Assembly (NCBI GenBank): GCA_017477005.1
Contig: JAFUXY010000370.1
Span: 1-5,753, forward strand
Direction: 5' to 3'
Length of the DNA: 5,753 nucleotides
Source: Lachnospiraceae bacterium
Lineage (GTDB): Bacteria > Bacillota > Clostridia > Lachnospirales > Lachnospiraceae
The notes below the pieces were generated by a model. It did not search any database. It was given only the letters and a program-made list of their open reading frames with translations, and was not told the DNA's origin. The translations under genes were made by a program, and so were the position numbers. Shown in pieces: positions 1-5,703 of this stretch. How positions within the stretch are numbered: position 1 is the stretch's first letter; every line of letters begins with the position of its first letter.

Positions 1-2
1 CG

Positions 3-353
3 CAAATTTGCAAGGAGACGAATTTCTTGCAGTTTGGCGGAACCGTTCAGGCGAAGCAGTGCAATTTTGCCGGTCTTGGCGCGACAGATGGCGGCGGCAA
101 GCCGGAAACCTTTTCGGATGTGCGGGAAGGGGTACGGGCGCAGGTGCAGCATTTGAAAGCCTATGCTTGTACAGATGATTTACAAAATCTATCCGTTGAT
201 CCACGATTCAATAAAGTGGAACGCGGAACGGCGGAGTATGTAGAATGGCTGGGGATTCGGGAAAATCCAAATGGAAAAGGATGGGCGACAGCGAAGCATT
301 ATGGATATTCGCTGGCCTATGATTACGAAGATGTTCTGCTGAATACAGATTAA
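3..353 (+). CDS. C-terminal part of a GH73-type glucosaminidase (autolysin), truncated by the window edge
   Basis: The frame is open from the first complete codon at 3 to the TAA at 351-353, so the gene begins outside the window. The TTG at 27 is an internal Leu codon, because family-like sequence already precedes it. The residues QICKETNFLQFGG match the region around the catalytic Glu of GH73 endo-beta-N-acetylglucosaminidases (usual form A-x-x-E-[ST]-G-x-x-x-F-G), which makes the Glu at codon 15-17 the likely catalytic acid. Next come NFAGLGATDGG, the DVREGVRAQVQHLKAYA helix, and PRFNKVERG..EYVEWLG, all typical of clostridial secreted glucosaminidases. Such enzymes cut the glycan backbone of peptidoglycan outside the cell. 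Upstream domains (signal peptide, SH3 or wall-binding repeats) cannot be seen. Family assignment is by recognition and is quite secure; the exact substrate is inferred. Confidence 0.85.
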   Translation, partial: QICKETNFLQFGGTVQAKQCNFAGLGATDGGGKPETFSDVREGVRAQVQHLKAYACTDDLQNLSVDPRFNKVERGTAEYVEWLGIRENPNGKGWATAKHYGYSLAYDYEDVLLNTD

Positions 354-356
354 TGT

Positions 357-380
357 AGACGATGATAGATCGTTTTCTTT
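357..380 (+). terminator. weak terminator-like hairpin after the glucosaminidase gene
   Basis: AGACGAT (357-363) can pair with ATCGTTT (369-375) through one G-U pair around a five-base loop, and T-rich sequence follows. It starts three bases after the glucosaminidase stop codon. The stem is short and AT-rich, so it may be only partly effective, and the next gene starts 16 bases further on. Confidence 0.3.
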
Positions 381-395
381 GCACAGACAATAAAA

Positions 396-1742
396 ATGCA
401 AAAGTCAAATAGGCAGGAAAACTTAAAAGGCTTCTACCGGTTTTTTGCGGCAGTGGTATTGACGGTGGCGGTGACATCGATCTATGCTTATGCATGGTTC
501 AACAAGATAAACGCCTTGGCCAGCCGACCCTTTTTGTACCGGGGAAGCTGGATGATGGTCTTTTTGTACGCTGCAATCGTGGTGTGTGTATTCCTGCCTT
601 TTGGTGCTTATAAAATTGGTTTTAGTCGCAAGGCTCATGCCCTGTTATCACAGGGCTGGGGCTTGTTTTTGGTTAATGGGATCGAATTCATTCTGACGGC
701 GATCATTATCGGGCGGTTTCGTGTATTGCCGGAGGTAGTGCCTGCATTTGTGATGATGCTTGCGGCGCAGCTTTTGGCGGTGCTGGTCTTGACGGTTTCT
801 CTGACAAATATTTATCGCCGGTTCTTTCCTCCGTTTCGCATGCTTCAGATTCATGGGGATGGGGAGTCGTCTCTTGCGGACAAGATGAACGCGAGGGATG
901 ACAAATTTTGGATCCGCTCTCAGATATCGGCCGAAGTGCCGCTTCGGGAGATTGAACACGAGATTGATCGTTTTGACGCGGTGCTGCTCAACGATTTGCC
1001 TGCGGATTTGCGCAATGATATTTTGAAATACTGCTTTGTCCACAAAAAGCGGGTGTATTTTGCACCGAAAATTTCAGATATCCTTGTAGTGGGTTCGAAG
1101 GAGATGAATCTGTTTGATTCGCCTTTGTTTTTGAACAAGAATGCCGACAGTCTGATCTATTACCAGTTTGTCAAAAGATGTATGGATATCGCCATTGCCT
1201 TGGTAGGGATCCTTTTGACCTCGCCGTTTATGCTGGCATCGGCGGCTGCGATTCATATGTATGACGGGGGGCCGGTGTTTTATCGGCAGAAGCGTCTGAC
1301 GAAGGACGGAAAGACATTCGATATTTATAAATTTCGCAGTATGATCGTGGATGCGGAGAAGGCTTCCGGCGCCAGGCTCGCGGCAGAAAACGATGATCGA
1401 ATCACTCCGGTAGGGCATTTTATCCGGAAAACGCGGATTGATGAATTGCCGCAGTTTTTCAATATTCTGGGAGGGTCTATGTCGGTGGTGGGTCCACGGC
1501 CGGAAAGACCGGAAATTCATGAGGAATACTGCCAAAGAGTGCCGGAGTTTGATTATCGTTTGCGAGTAAAGGCGGGGTTGACCGGCTATGCGCAGGTGTA
1601 CGGGAAGTACAACACGACGACCTACGACAAGCTGAAGTTTGACCTGCTCTATGTGGAGAAGGCGAGTATTTGGCTGGATTTGCAGTTGATCTTGTTGACG
1701 CTGCGGGTGATTTTCCAGAAGGAAGCGACGGAGGGCGTGTGA
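396..1742 (+). CDS. polyprenyl glycosylphosphotransferase (bacterial sugar transferase, WbaP/RfbP type)
   Basis: This 448-residue protein has the full layout of membrane sugar-1-phosphate transferases. Four hydrophobic N-terminal segments lie at about 16-35, 52-71, 87-106 and 114-138. A soluble linker domain spans about 150-255. A fifth, re-entrant hydrophobic segment at about 263-286 leads into the catalytic domain. Catalytic hallmarks are PVFYRQKR (293-300), YKFRSM (311-316), RKTRIDELPQFFNILGG (344-360) with the Asp349-Glu350 dyad, SVVGPRPERPE (363-373), and KAGLTGYAQVYGK (392-404). The family transfers a hexose-1-phosphate from a nucleotide sugar to undecaprenyl phosphate at the inner face of the membrane, the first step of exopolysaccharide, capsule or glycan assembly. 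The sugar cannot be read from sequence. ATG 396 is the first usable start after an in-frame TAG at 366, and it has no good Shine-Dalgarno sequence. The next gene follows after 16 bases, suggesting an operon. Confidence 0.93.
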   Translation: MQKSNRQENLKGFYRFFAAVVLTVAVTSIYAYAWFNKINALASRPFLYRGSWMMVFLYAAIVVCVFLPFGAYKIGFSRKAHALLSQGWGLFLVNGIEFILTAIIIGRFRVLPEVVPAFVMMLAAQLLAVLVLTVSLTNIYRRFFPPFRMLQIHGDGESSLADKMNARDDKFWIRSQISAEVPLREIEHEIDRFDAVLLNDLPADLRNDILKYCFVHKKRVYFAPKISDILVVGSKEMNLFDSPLFLNKNADSLIYYQFVKRCMDIAIALVGILLTSPFMLASAAAIHMYDGGPVFYRQKRLTKDGKTFDIYKFRSMIVDAEKASGARLAAENDDRITPVGHFIRKTRIDELPQFFNILGGSMSVVGPRPERPEIHEEYCQRVPEFDYRLRVKAGLTGYAQVYGKYNTTTYDKLKFDLLYVEKASIWLDLQLILLTLRVIFQKEATEGV

Positions 1743-1758
1743 GAGAAAGGGGATTGGT

Positions 1759-2769
1759 TTGATTGTTCCATATTGCCTGGGGAGGATGGTAGCGGATCGG
1801 GAAACGCATGCCATCCCTGTGATTATACTGTGGGGCTATTGCTGTTTGTGGGCAGTGTTTGAGATATTGGCTGTTCCTTGTATTTTCTACAAGCGAACAT
1901 TGGTCGAGCTTGTGCGGATTTATGGAGTGGCGGTCGCTGCGTTGTCGTTTGCAGCCGTCCTTTTTTTTCGTGAGAAAATGAAAGAGGATTTTGCGTCTTG
2001 GAAACAGGGATTTTCAAAAATTCGATTGTCTATGGCAGGATTTTTTGCCGTAATAGATGTCTTTCTGATTTTGGCGCAGGCTGCTTTTGTGTTTTTGTAC
2101 ATGCATGAGGACGCCGACGATTCGGAATATGTGGTGATGGCAAATGACGCATGGGAACGCGGGGGTATGCTCATTACAAACCCCTATACGGGATTCAAGT
2201 GGGAGAATGCGACGCTGAAAAGAATGATCAGTCCTTTTTCGTTTTGGATAGCGGCTGTCTCGAAGATCACAGGGATTTCACCGGCCAGGTTGTCCCATGC
2301 ATGGATTCCGGCCTTGATGGTGTTGCTGGGCTATGTCGCTGTTTTTGTCGCATTACAATTGATTTTGAGCCGTAGTTGGGAGAAGAAGGAAGAGGGTTAT
2401 AGATGGTTGACACAGGAAACAACCAAGAATCTTGCCCCGTGGCTGGCGATTTTTTTCTTTAGCTTGTTGGTAATATTTGGCGGCACAACGACCAGATCCT
2501 ATGGGAGCATGCTCCTCTTGCGCGCCTGGCAGGGGAAGGCGGTGTTTTGCGCAGTATTATTACCATTGATTCTTTCAGAAATGATCTTGTGGGGCGAGAG
2601 GCTGATGGGGCAGGAACAGGATTCATGGATTGCGGCGTTGATCCGTTTTTTGATCCTGTGTTTGGCTTCGCTCCTTGCGACGGGGATGAGTATTCCTATG
2701 ATACCGCTTTTGGCAGGAGCTTTTGGGGTGGTTTATGGATGTGAATGGATTTTACGCAGATTTCGTTGA
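1759..2769 (+). CDS. N-terminal piece of a split DUF6077-type multi-spanning membrane protein
   Basis: The 336 residues contain about seven or eight hydrophobic stretches (near 20-43, 54-70, 91-115, 158-169, 184-203, 226-241, 261-277 and 291-328). Charged or motif loops separate them: DADDSEYVVMANDAWERG (118-135), TNPYTGFKWEN (140-150), SPARLSHAWIP (174-184) and RAWQGKAVFCAVLLPLIL (255-272). This order matches DUF6077 proteins of Clostridia, usually about 550-650 residues and often found with surface-glycan genes; their biochemical role is not established. TTG 1759 is chosen because AAGGGGA at 1747-1753 sits five bases before it. The inner ATG at 1786 has a GGGGAGG touching it, which is too close. 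The protein stops at TGA 2767 after about half the family length, and the rest continues in another frame. The gene is therefore probably broken, although the piece could still be translated. Confidence 0.75.
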   Translation: MIVPYCLGRMVADRETHAIPVIILWGYCCLWAVFEILAVPCIFYKRTLVELVRIYGVAVAALSFAAVLFFREKMKEDFASWKQGFSKIRLSMAGFFAVIDVFLILAQAAFVFLYMHEDADDSEYVVMANDAWERGGMLITNPYTGFKWENATLKRMISPFSFWIAAVSKITGISPARLSHAWIPALMVLLGYVAVFVALQLILSRSWEKKEEGYRWLTQETTKNLAPWLAIFFFSLLVIFGGTTTRSYGSMLLLRAWQGKAVFCAVLLPLILSEMILWGERLMGQEQDSWIAALIRFLILCLASLLATGMSIPMIPLLAGAFGVVYGCEWILRRFR

Positions 2770-2806
2770 CGCGGTGGAACACGCTGCTGGTGATGGACCC
2801 ATATTG
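2702..2806 (+). other. frame-break region of the DUF6077-type gene
   Basis: The upstream piece is in frame 1 and ends at TGA 2767. The downstream piece is in frame 2, which is open only from 2702 because of a TGA at 2699. A single shift would have to lie between 2702 and 2767. Frame 3 is open from 2745 to 2804 and reads TRWNTLLVMDPY at 2769-2804, which looks more like a membrane-protein segment than the frame 2 reading AVEHAAGDGP. Two small indels are therefore also possible. Confidence 0.5.
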
Positions 2807-3538
2807 ATTTTGTGGATTCTTTCTATATTATATATGTGGATTTTCATGCCGCAGGTTCGGCGGCTGCTTGTAGTGGTGGTGGTTGTTGTGCTTGCGTTGG
2901 CGAATCCAATTTCGGGAGGTCTGGCGATGTATGTGGTAGAGGATCCGCAGCCTTTTTCGAGGTTTATCTGGCTGATGTTTCCGGAGATACTGGCTGCGGT
3001 AGCTGCGTGTGACTTATGCTTGCGAGTCAGCCGGATCTGGTTGAGGATCCCGATATTGGCGGCCTGCGCCGCGCTGATCATTTGGACTGGAAGGCTGCTC
3101 CCGTCGCGGGAGTTTTTCCAAAAGCCGCAGAATGAATATCAGATTTCGGAGGACGCGCTGGAGGTCGGAGATTATCTTCTGAAAAAACAGGAGCATGAGA
3201 ATGCGGTGGAGCATCTTTATGCGAACCGAAAGGCGCAGCGGTCGCCGCATACCCGGGCTATTGTGGCGGAGGAGCTTTGTTATGATATTCGGCAGGCGAG
3301 ATCTGGCGTGCATTTGTATTATGGAAGGCACGGGATACGCCTCAAAAATCGGATCGAGAGCCGTCTGATCGCATCGAGTGACGAAGAAGCGACGAGGGCT
3401 TATTTTGATAGAATTTTGGCGGCTCATGTTTCGGCGATTGTTTTGCGGACAGATGAGGGCGTTGAGGCGGTGATGGAGCATTTTGGGTGGATACCGGAGG
3501 CACAGGTCGGGACTTATACGGTGTATGTGCCGGAGTAG
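2723..3538 (+). CDS. C-terminal piece of the split DUF6077-type membrane protein
   Basis: This is a 271-residue reading when counted from TTG 2723. Hydrophobic segments occur at about 26-42, 46-61, 81-97 and 108-123, and a soluble C-terminal domain follows. NPISGGLAMYVVEDPQPFSR (61-80) with FIWLMFP (81-87) is the membrane-proximal motif expected in the second half of DUF6077 proteins. The tail has SPHTRAIVAEELCYDIRQ..SGVHLYYGRHG and a last strand pair ending GTYTVYVPE, also family-like. Together with the piece at 1759 it makes about 600 residues, the normal family length, so this is most likely the other half of one disrupted gene. If translated alone, TTG 2723 has AGGAG at 2715-2719 only three bases away, and ATG 2735 lacks a well-placed site. 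No family homology is evident before about residue 26. The stop is TAG 3536. Confidence 0.7.
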   Translation: MGWFMDVNGFYADFVDAVEHAAGDGPILILWILSILYMWIFMPQVRRLLVVVVVVVLALANPISGGLAMYVVEDPQPFSRFIWLMFPEILAAVAACDLCLRVSRIWLRIPILAACAALIIWTGRLLPSREFFQKPQNEYQISEDALEVGDYLLKKQEHENAVEHLYANRKAQRSPHTRAIVAEELCYDIRQARSGVHLYYGRHGIRLKNRIESRLIASSDEEATRAYFDRILAAHVSAIVLRTDEGVEAVMEHFGWIPEAQVGTYTVYVPE

Positions 3539-3606
3539 GAGGCTGGATTTATGAGGACAGGCACACCATTTTTTGCGAATTAACGTAATGAAGATTTGTA
3601 AGGCTC

Positions 3607-3635
3607 TTGCGAGCTGTTGTGTCAGATGGTAGAAT
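3607..3635 (+). promoter_or_regulatory. candidate sigma-A promoter for the nuclease-gene remnant
   Basis: A TTGCGA box at 3607-3612 and a TAGAAT box at 3630-3635 are exactly 17 bases apart, the preferred vegetative spacing in Bacillota. Transcription would begin near 3642, followed by GGAGGG at 3654-3659 and the TTG start at 3670. The three signals fit together, which supports the call even though no test is possible here. Confidence 0.5.
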
Positions 3636-3669
3636 AGAGAAAATTAATTTGACGGAGGGTAATACGGTT

Positions 3670-3947
3670 TTGGATTCACTCGTCTCTACAGAATATCGTG
3701 CGAAATACGATGCGGCCGCAAAAGAGTTGCTTGTGGAAAAATATTCCACAGCAATCCTTCGACATACCAGCTTATGACAGGCGTTGTGATTCGATTGGGG
3801 GATGCGGACAAGACTGATAATAAATTATTGAGAATTCTTGGGACGATATTGTCAAATGAAAAGAGTGTAAAAGACAAAATCGATGTTTTGAAGGAATATG
3901 ATGTTCCAATGACGCAGACAGTTTACAAGATAGTTGAATCTGATTGA
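3670..3947 (+). pseudogene. collapsed Rpn-type (PD-(D/E)XK) nuclease/transposase-like gene, both ends kept, middle lost
   Basis: From TTG 3670 (GGAGGG at 3654-3659) the reading gives EYRAKYDAAAKELLVEK followed by STAILRHTSL and stops at TGA 3775. This resembles the N-terminal YDxxxKxLLxxKxxLARILK opening of clostridial Rpn-family proteins. A second frame starts at ATG 3774, overlapping the stop as ATGA. It gives MTGVVIRLGDADKTDNKLLR, then ILGTILSNEKSV and EYDVPMT, ending at TGA 3945. That resembles the C-terminal part of the same family (TGVVIRL, NxLLxxLxxLLS, EYxIPMT). Full members have roughly 200 more residues between these parts, including the catalytic Asp and Glu-x-Gln/Lys, so this copy has no nuclease core. 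The very end of the family is also missing. Promoter and ribosome-binding site look intact, so short peptides could still be made. Identification is by recalled family pattern. Confidence 0.65.
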
Positions 3948-4396
3948 GACAAAGATCAACTATTGATGGATTCGCTGTGTATTCTTTGATATTCTAAAGT
4001 GTAACTACTAAACGTCCACCTGTTTCATCAAGAAATCTTGACATAGCTCGCTCTCTGGATTAGTTTTCGCGCCGCTATGCTTGCGATTTCTCTCTGTGCA
4101 GATGAACGTTTATTTTGTGTTATCTACACAAGTTACTTTCGAACAGTTCCTTGGCTTTGAAATAGGCGTATGGTACTACATTCTTGATCATTGAGTTTGA
4201 TCTCCAGAAAAAATAAAAAAAGCATCTCAAAGACTAAAGTTGAAAGATGTTTATACCGATAAATGTAACAGGGTAGGTTTGGCTTGATCATAGCTAGTTT
4301 GTATAGAGAAGAGGAAAAAGGAAGATTCCCGTCAAGATGAATGTATTTTGATGGGTTTTTTACCCGTTTTTTGTGCATATTTGAACGAAATATATA
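3948..4396. other. noncoding stretch with no recognisable gene
   Basis: I see no supportable gene here. A perfect short palindrome, TCAAGA-AA-TCTTGA, lies at 4028-4041. On the minus strand, 4252-4208 can fold a short imperfect stem (AAACATCT with AGATGCTT) followed by a long T-run, a weak terminator for leftward transcripts. An 81-codon minus-strand frame at 4133-4378 has no family-like motif and a composition typical of AT-rich noncoding DNA. The stretch may hold decayed mobile-element sequence, but nothing identifies it. Confidence 0.5.
4350..4372 (+). terminator. candidate rho-independent terminator
   Basis: GATGGGT (4350-4356) pairs with ACCCGTT (4362-4368), including two wobble pairs, around a five-T loop, and four more T residues follow. 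It could end transcripts arriving from the remnant gene upstream. The stem is short, so confidence is moderate. Confidence 0.4.
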
Positions 4397-4536
4397 TTAA
4401 GGAAACGCTGATTAAAGCGTTTCCTTTGTGCCAAATCGCAGCACGAAATGCATTCCTATGCGATTTGTGTGTCCTATTGGACTAACTTCGTGTCGCAGGT
4501 CTTTGAGGAAATATGATTAAATCAGTGCTTCCTTAA
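4397..4536. repeat. 140-base element with imperfect terminal inverted repeats (MITE-like or structured)
   Basis: The left end TTAAGGAAACGCTGATT (4397-4413) and the right end AATCAGTGCTTCCTTAA (4520-4536) are complementary at 15 of 17 positions, plus one G-T pair. Both ends carry TTAA, which could be a target-site duplication. Two perfect inner hairpins lie inside: AAGGAAACGCT/AGCGTTTCCTT (4399-4409 and 4416-4426, six-base loop) and CAAATCGCA/TGCGATTTG (4432-4440 and 4459-4467). There is no ORF in it. It could be a non-autonomous transposable element, the remnant ends of an insertion sequence, or a structured leader for the downstream gene. Confidence 0.5.
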
Positions 4537-4608
4537 CAGGGGAAGTTGGTTCGCTTGTGTGGCAATGGGCAGGGATTATCCCAAAAGCGATGAAGGAGTA
4601 GGGATCGA

Positions 4609-5652
4609 ATGGGACAAGGGGAAGAGAGTACAAGCAAGGTGATGACGGCTGCCCAGGAGTATGATTCTATATTTTGGACGGGAGCGAACGCTTTGCGGGC
4701 TTTCATCCCGGCATTAGTCAATGAGGCCTTTGGGGAGAAATTCACGAAGAAGGCAAAGATTACATTTCTATCAAATAAAAAAGTAGTGGAGACGTTGGAT
4801 GGCTCACCGGTGAGGAGGGAAGTGGACTCACTTTTTCGCGTGTCGGAGATGTTTGAAGCGCTGGTTGAAAGAGATTATCATTTTGAATGCGAGATAAGGG
4901 GGCGGAGGACGATCGCCCTGCGCATTGTGGAATACGCTTCCGGGTATGCATTTGAGAACGTATCGCTTTTGGAGGACGGAGCTTGCTTGAAGATCCCCTA
5001 CTCTGCGGTCATCTTCCTTCGGTCGGAGTCGGCGGATATCAAGAAGCTGACGATCCGGGTGGAATATCCGGGAGGAGAAGTGAGCTACAAGGTTCCTGTT
5101 ATACGGATCAAAGATTATTCGCTGGACGAGCTTTTCGAGAAGAGGTTGCTTGTTTTGGTGCCGTTCTATTTTTTCTCATTCTCAGAAAGGGAATTTTCGG
5201 AAATGGATCGAAACGAGGAACGGATCAAAGAGATCGAAAGAATGGTGAGCGAGATAAATGATCGGCTTATGCAGTTGGTGGAAGCAGGGGAGATAGATCT
5301 TAGTCAGAAAGCGAATATCATGAGGTATTCTAAGCGGGTTTTGAAGAAGCTGGCGGGGAAGTATCGAAATATCACGAAGGAGGTTGATCGGATCATGGGA
5401 GGATATATATTCAAGACGGACGTGGATATAGCGTATGAAGAGGGAGAAATAAAGGGAAGAGAAGAGGGGGAAATAAAGGGAAGAAAAGAGGGGGAAATAA
5501 AGGGAAGAAAAGAGGGGGCGGATGAGATTACTAATTTGATGGGATTTCTATTAAGAAACGGACGAAATGAAGATGCACTTAGAGCGACAACGGACGAGGA
5601 ATATCGGACGGAAATGTTGAAGGAATATGAGGAATTGGCAGTGCAAGGATGA
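4609..5652 (+). CDS. Rpn-like PD-(D/E)XK family protein with repeat-bearing C-terminal tail
   Basis: This 347-residue soluble protein is recognised as a member of a large clostridial family related to Rpn (recombination-promoting nuclease)/PD-(D/E)XK proteins, often annotated as hypothetical or putative transposase. The N-terminal core has REVDSLF with Asp73 and the strand HFECEI (91-96) with Glu93. These fit the D...E-x-(Q/K) active-site pattern, but the third position is Glu95. RIVEYA (105-110), YSAVIFLRS (131-139) and DELFEKRLLVLVPFYFF (173-189) are also family-like. A helical region at about 195-258 is followed by a charged tail with EEGEIKGR repeats (277-304) and a small helical end (305-347). 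ATG 4609 is preceded by AAGGAG at 4593-4598, ten bases away. Related E. coli proteins are DNA endonucleases acting as phage-defence toxins; that role here is inferred. No clear promoter is visible. Confidence 0.7.
   Translation: MGQGEESTSKVMTAAQEYDSIFWTGANALRAFIPALVNEAFGEKFTKKAKITFLSNKKVVETLDGSPVRREVDSLFRVSEMFEALVERDYHFECEIRGRRTIALRIVEYASGYAFENVSLLEDGACLKIPYSAVIFLRSESADIKKLTIRVEYPGGEVSYKVPVIRIKDYSLDELFEKRLLVLVPFYFFSFSEREFSEMDRNEERIKEIERMVSEINDRLMQLVEAGEIDLSQKANIMRYSKRVLKKLAGKYRNITKEVDRIMGGYIFKTDVDIAYEEGEIKGREEGEIKGRKEGEIKGRKEGADEITNLMGFLLRNGRNEDALRATTDEEYRTEMLKEYEELAVQG
5377..5397 (+). promoter_or_regulatory. internal Shine-Dalgarno sequence and in-frame ATG inside the Rpn-like gene
   Basis: AAGGAGGT (5377-5384) is a perfect consensus ribosome-binding site inside the coding sequence. 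Counting from the end of AGGAGG at 5383, the ATG at 5395 follows after 11 bases and is in frame as Met263. Initiation there would give the last 85 residues of the protein as a separate product. The spacing is slightly long for an optimal site. Confidence 0.5.
5379..5426 (+). repeat. 48-base direct repeat, copy 1 (inside the Rpn-like gene)
   Basis: It is identical over 48 bases to 5656-5703, 277 bases downstream. It encodes EVDRIMGGYIFKTDV plus the next Asp codon and spans the core of the internal ribosome-binding site and ATG 5395. The match ends sharply on both sides (5378 and 5427 differ from 5655 and 5704). Confidence 0.97.
5395..5652 (+). CDS. putative internally initiated C-terminal small protein (RpnS-like)
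   Basis: The 85 residues 263-347 of the Rpn-like protein would be produced from ATG 5395. They comprise MGGYIFKTDVD, the acidic/basic repeat segment (three EEGEIKGR-type units and a partial fourth), and a compact end resembling ITNLMGFLLRNGR...EEYRTEMLKEYEELA. In E. coli, small C-terminal products translated inside rpn genes bind and inhibit the full-length toxin, and their repeat-bearing helix varies in length. The sequence signal here is the strong internal ribosome-binding site; translation and function are inferred by analogy. It may equally be only the tail of the long protein. Confidence 0.4.
   Translation: MGGYIFKTDVDIAYEEGEIKGREEGEIKGRKEGEIKGRKEGADEITNLMGFLLRNGRNEDALRATTDEEYRTEMLKEYEELAVQG
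5437..5518 (+). repeat. 24-base tandem repeat in the tail of the Rpn-like gene
   Basis: Three full units (5437-5460, 5461-5484, 5485-5508) are followed by ten bases of a fourth (5509-5518). The units differ at only two positions. Each encodes the octapeptide (E/K)EGEIKGR, so changes in copy number keep the frame and lengthen or shorten a charged, probably helical segment. Confidence 0.95.
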
Positions 5653-5655
5653 TCT

Positions 5656-5703
5656 GGAGGTTGATCGGATCATGGGAGGATATATATTCAAGACGGACGT
5701 GGA
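5656..5703 (+). repeat. 48-base direct repeat, copy 2 (just after the Rpn-like gene)
   Basis: It is identical to 5379-5426 and begins three bases after the TGA at 5650-5652. It carries GGAGGT (5656-5661) and an ATG at 5672 with the same 11-base spacing as copy 1, so it duplicates a start signal as well as coding sequence. Confidence 0.97.

Noticed and set aside
27..353. Complete small gene starting at TTG 27
   Set aside because: The frame is open to the window edge and the residues before the TTG match the glucosaminidase active-site region, so this is the end of a longer gene.
1074..1814. 246-codon minus-strand open frame across the sugar transferase
   Set aside because: It lies opposite a gene with all family motifs and its peptide has no domain-like pattern, so it is a shadow of the real gene.
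2758..2770. Programmed +1 frameshift at CGT-TGA-C, as in the release factor 2 gene, joining the DUF6077 halves
   Set aside because: The UGA-C context and the required +1 direction fit. However, no Shine-Dalgarno-like stimulator lies upstream, the CGT codon is not a known slippery P-site codon, and the frame 3 peptide suggests indels instead.
4021..4110. Minus-strand fragments such as MSRFLDETGGRLVV considered as a mobile-gene remnant
   Set aside because: The fragments are short, interrupted by stops in each frame, and match no family I can name with confidence.
4133..4378. 81-codon minus-strand open frame in the noncoding stretch
   Set aside because: There is no recognised motif, the composition is that of AT-rich noncoding DNA, and it runs across a terminator candidate.
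5379..5703. The two 48-base repeats as a CRISPR array or phage attachment sites
   Set aside because: There are only two copies, both are coding in the same peptide frame, and no integrase or repeat-spacer pattern is present.
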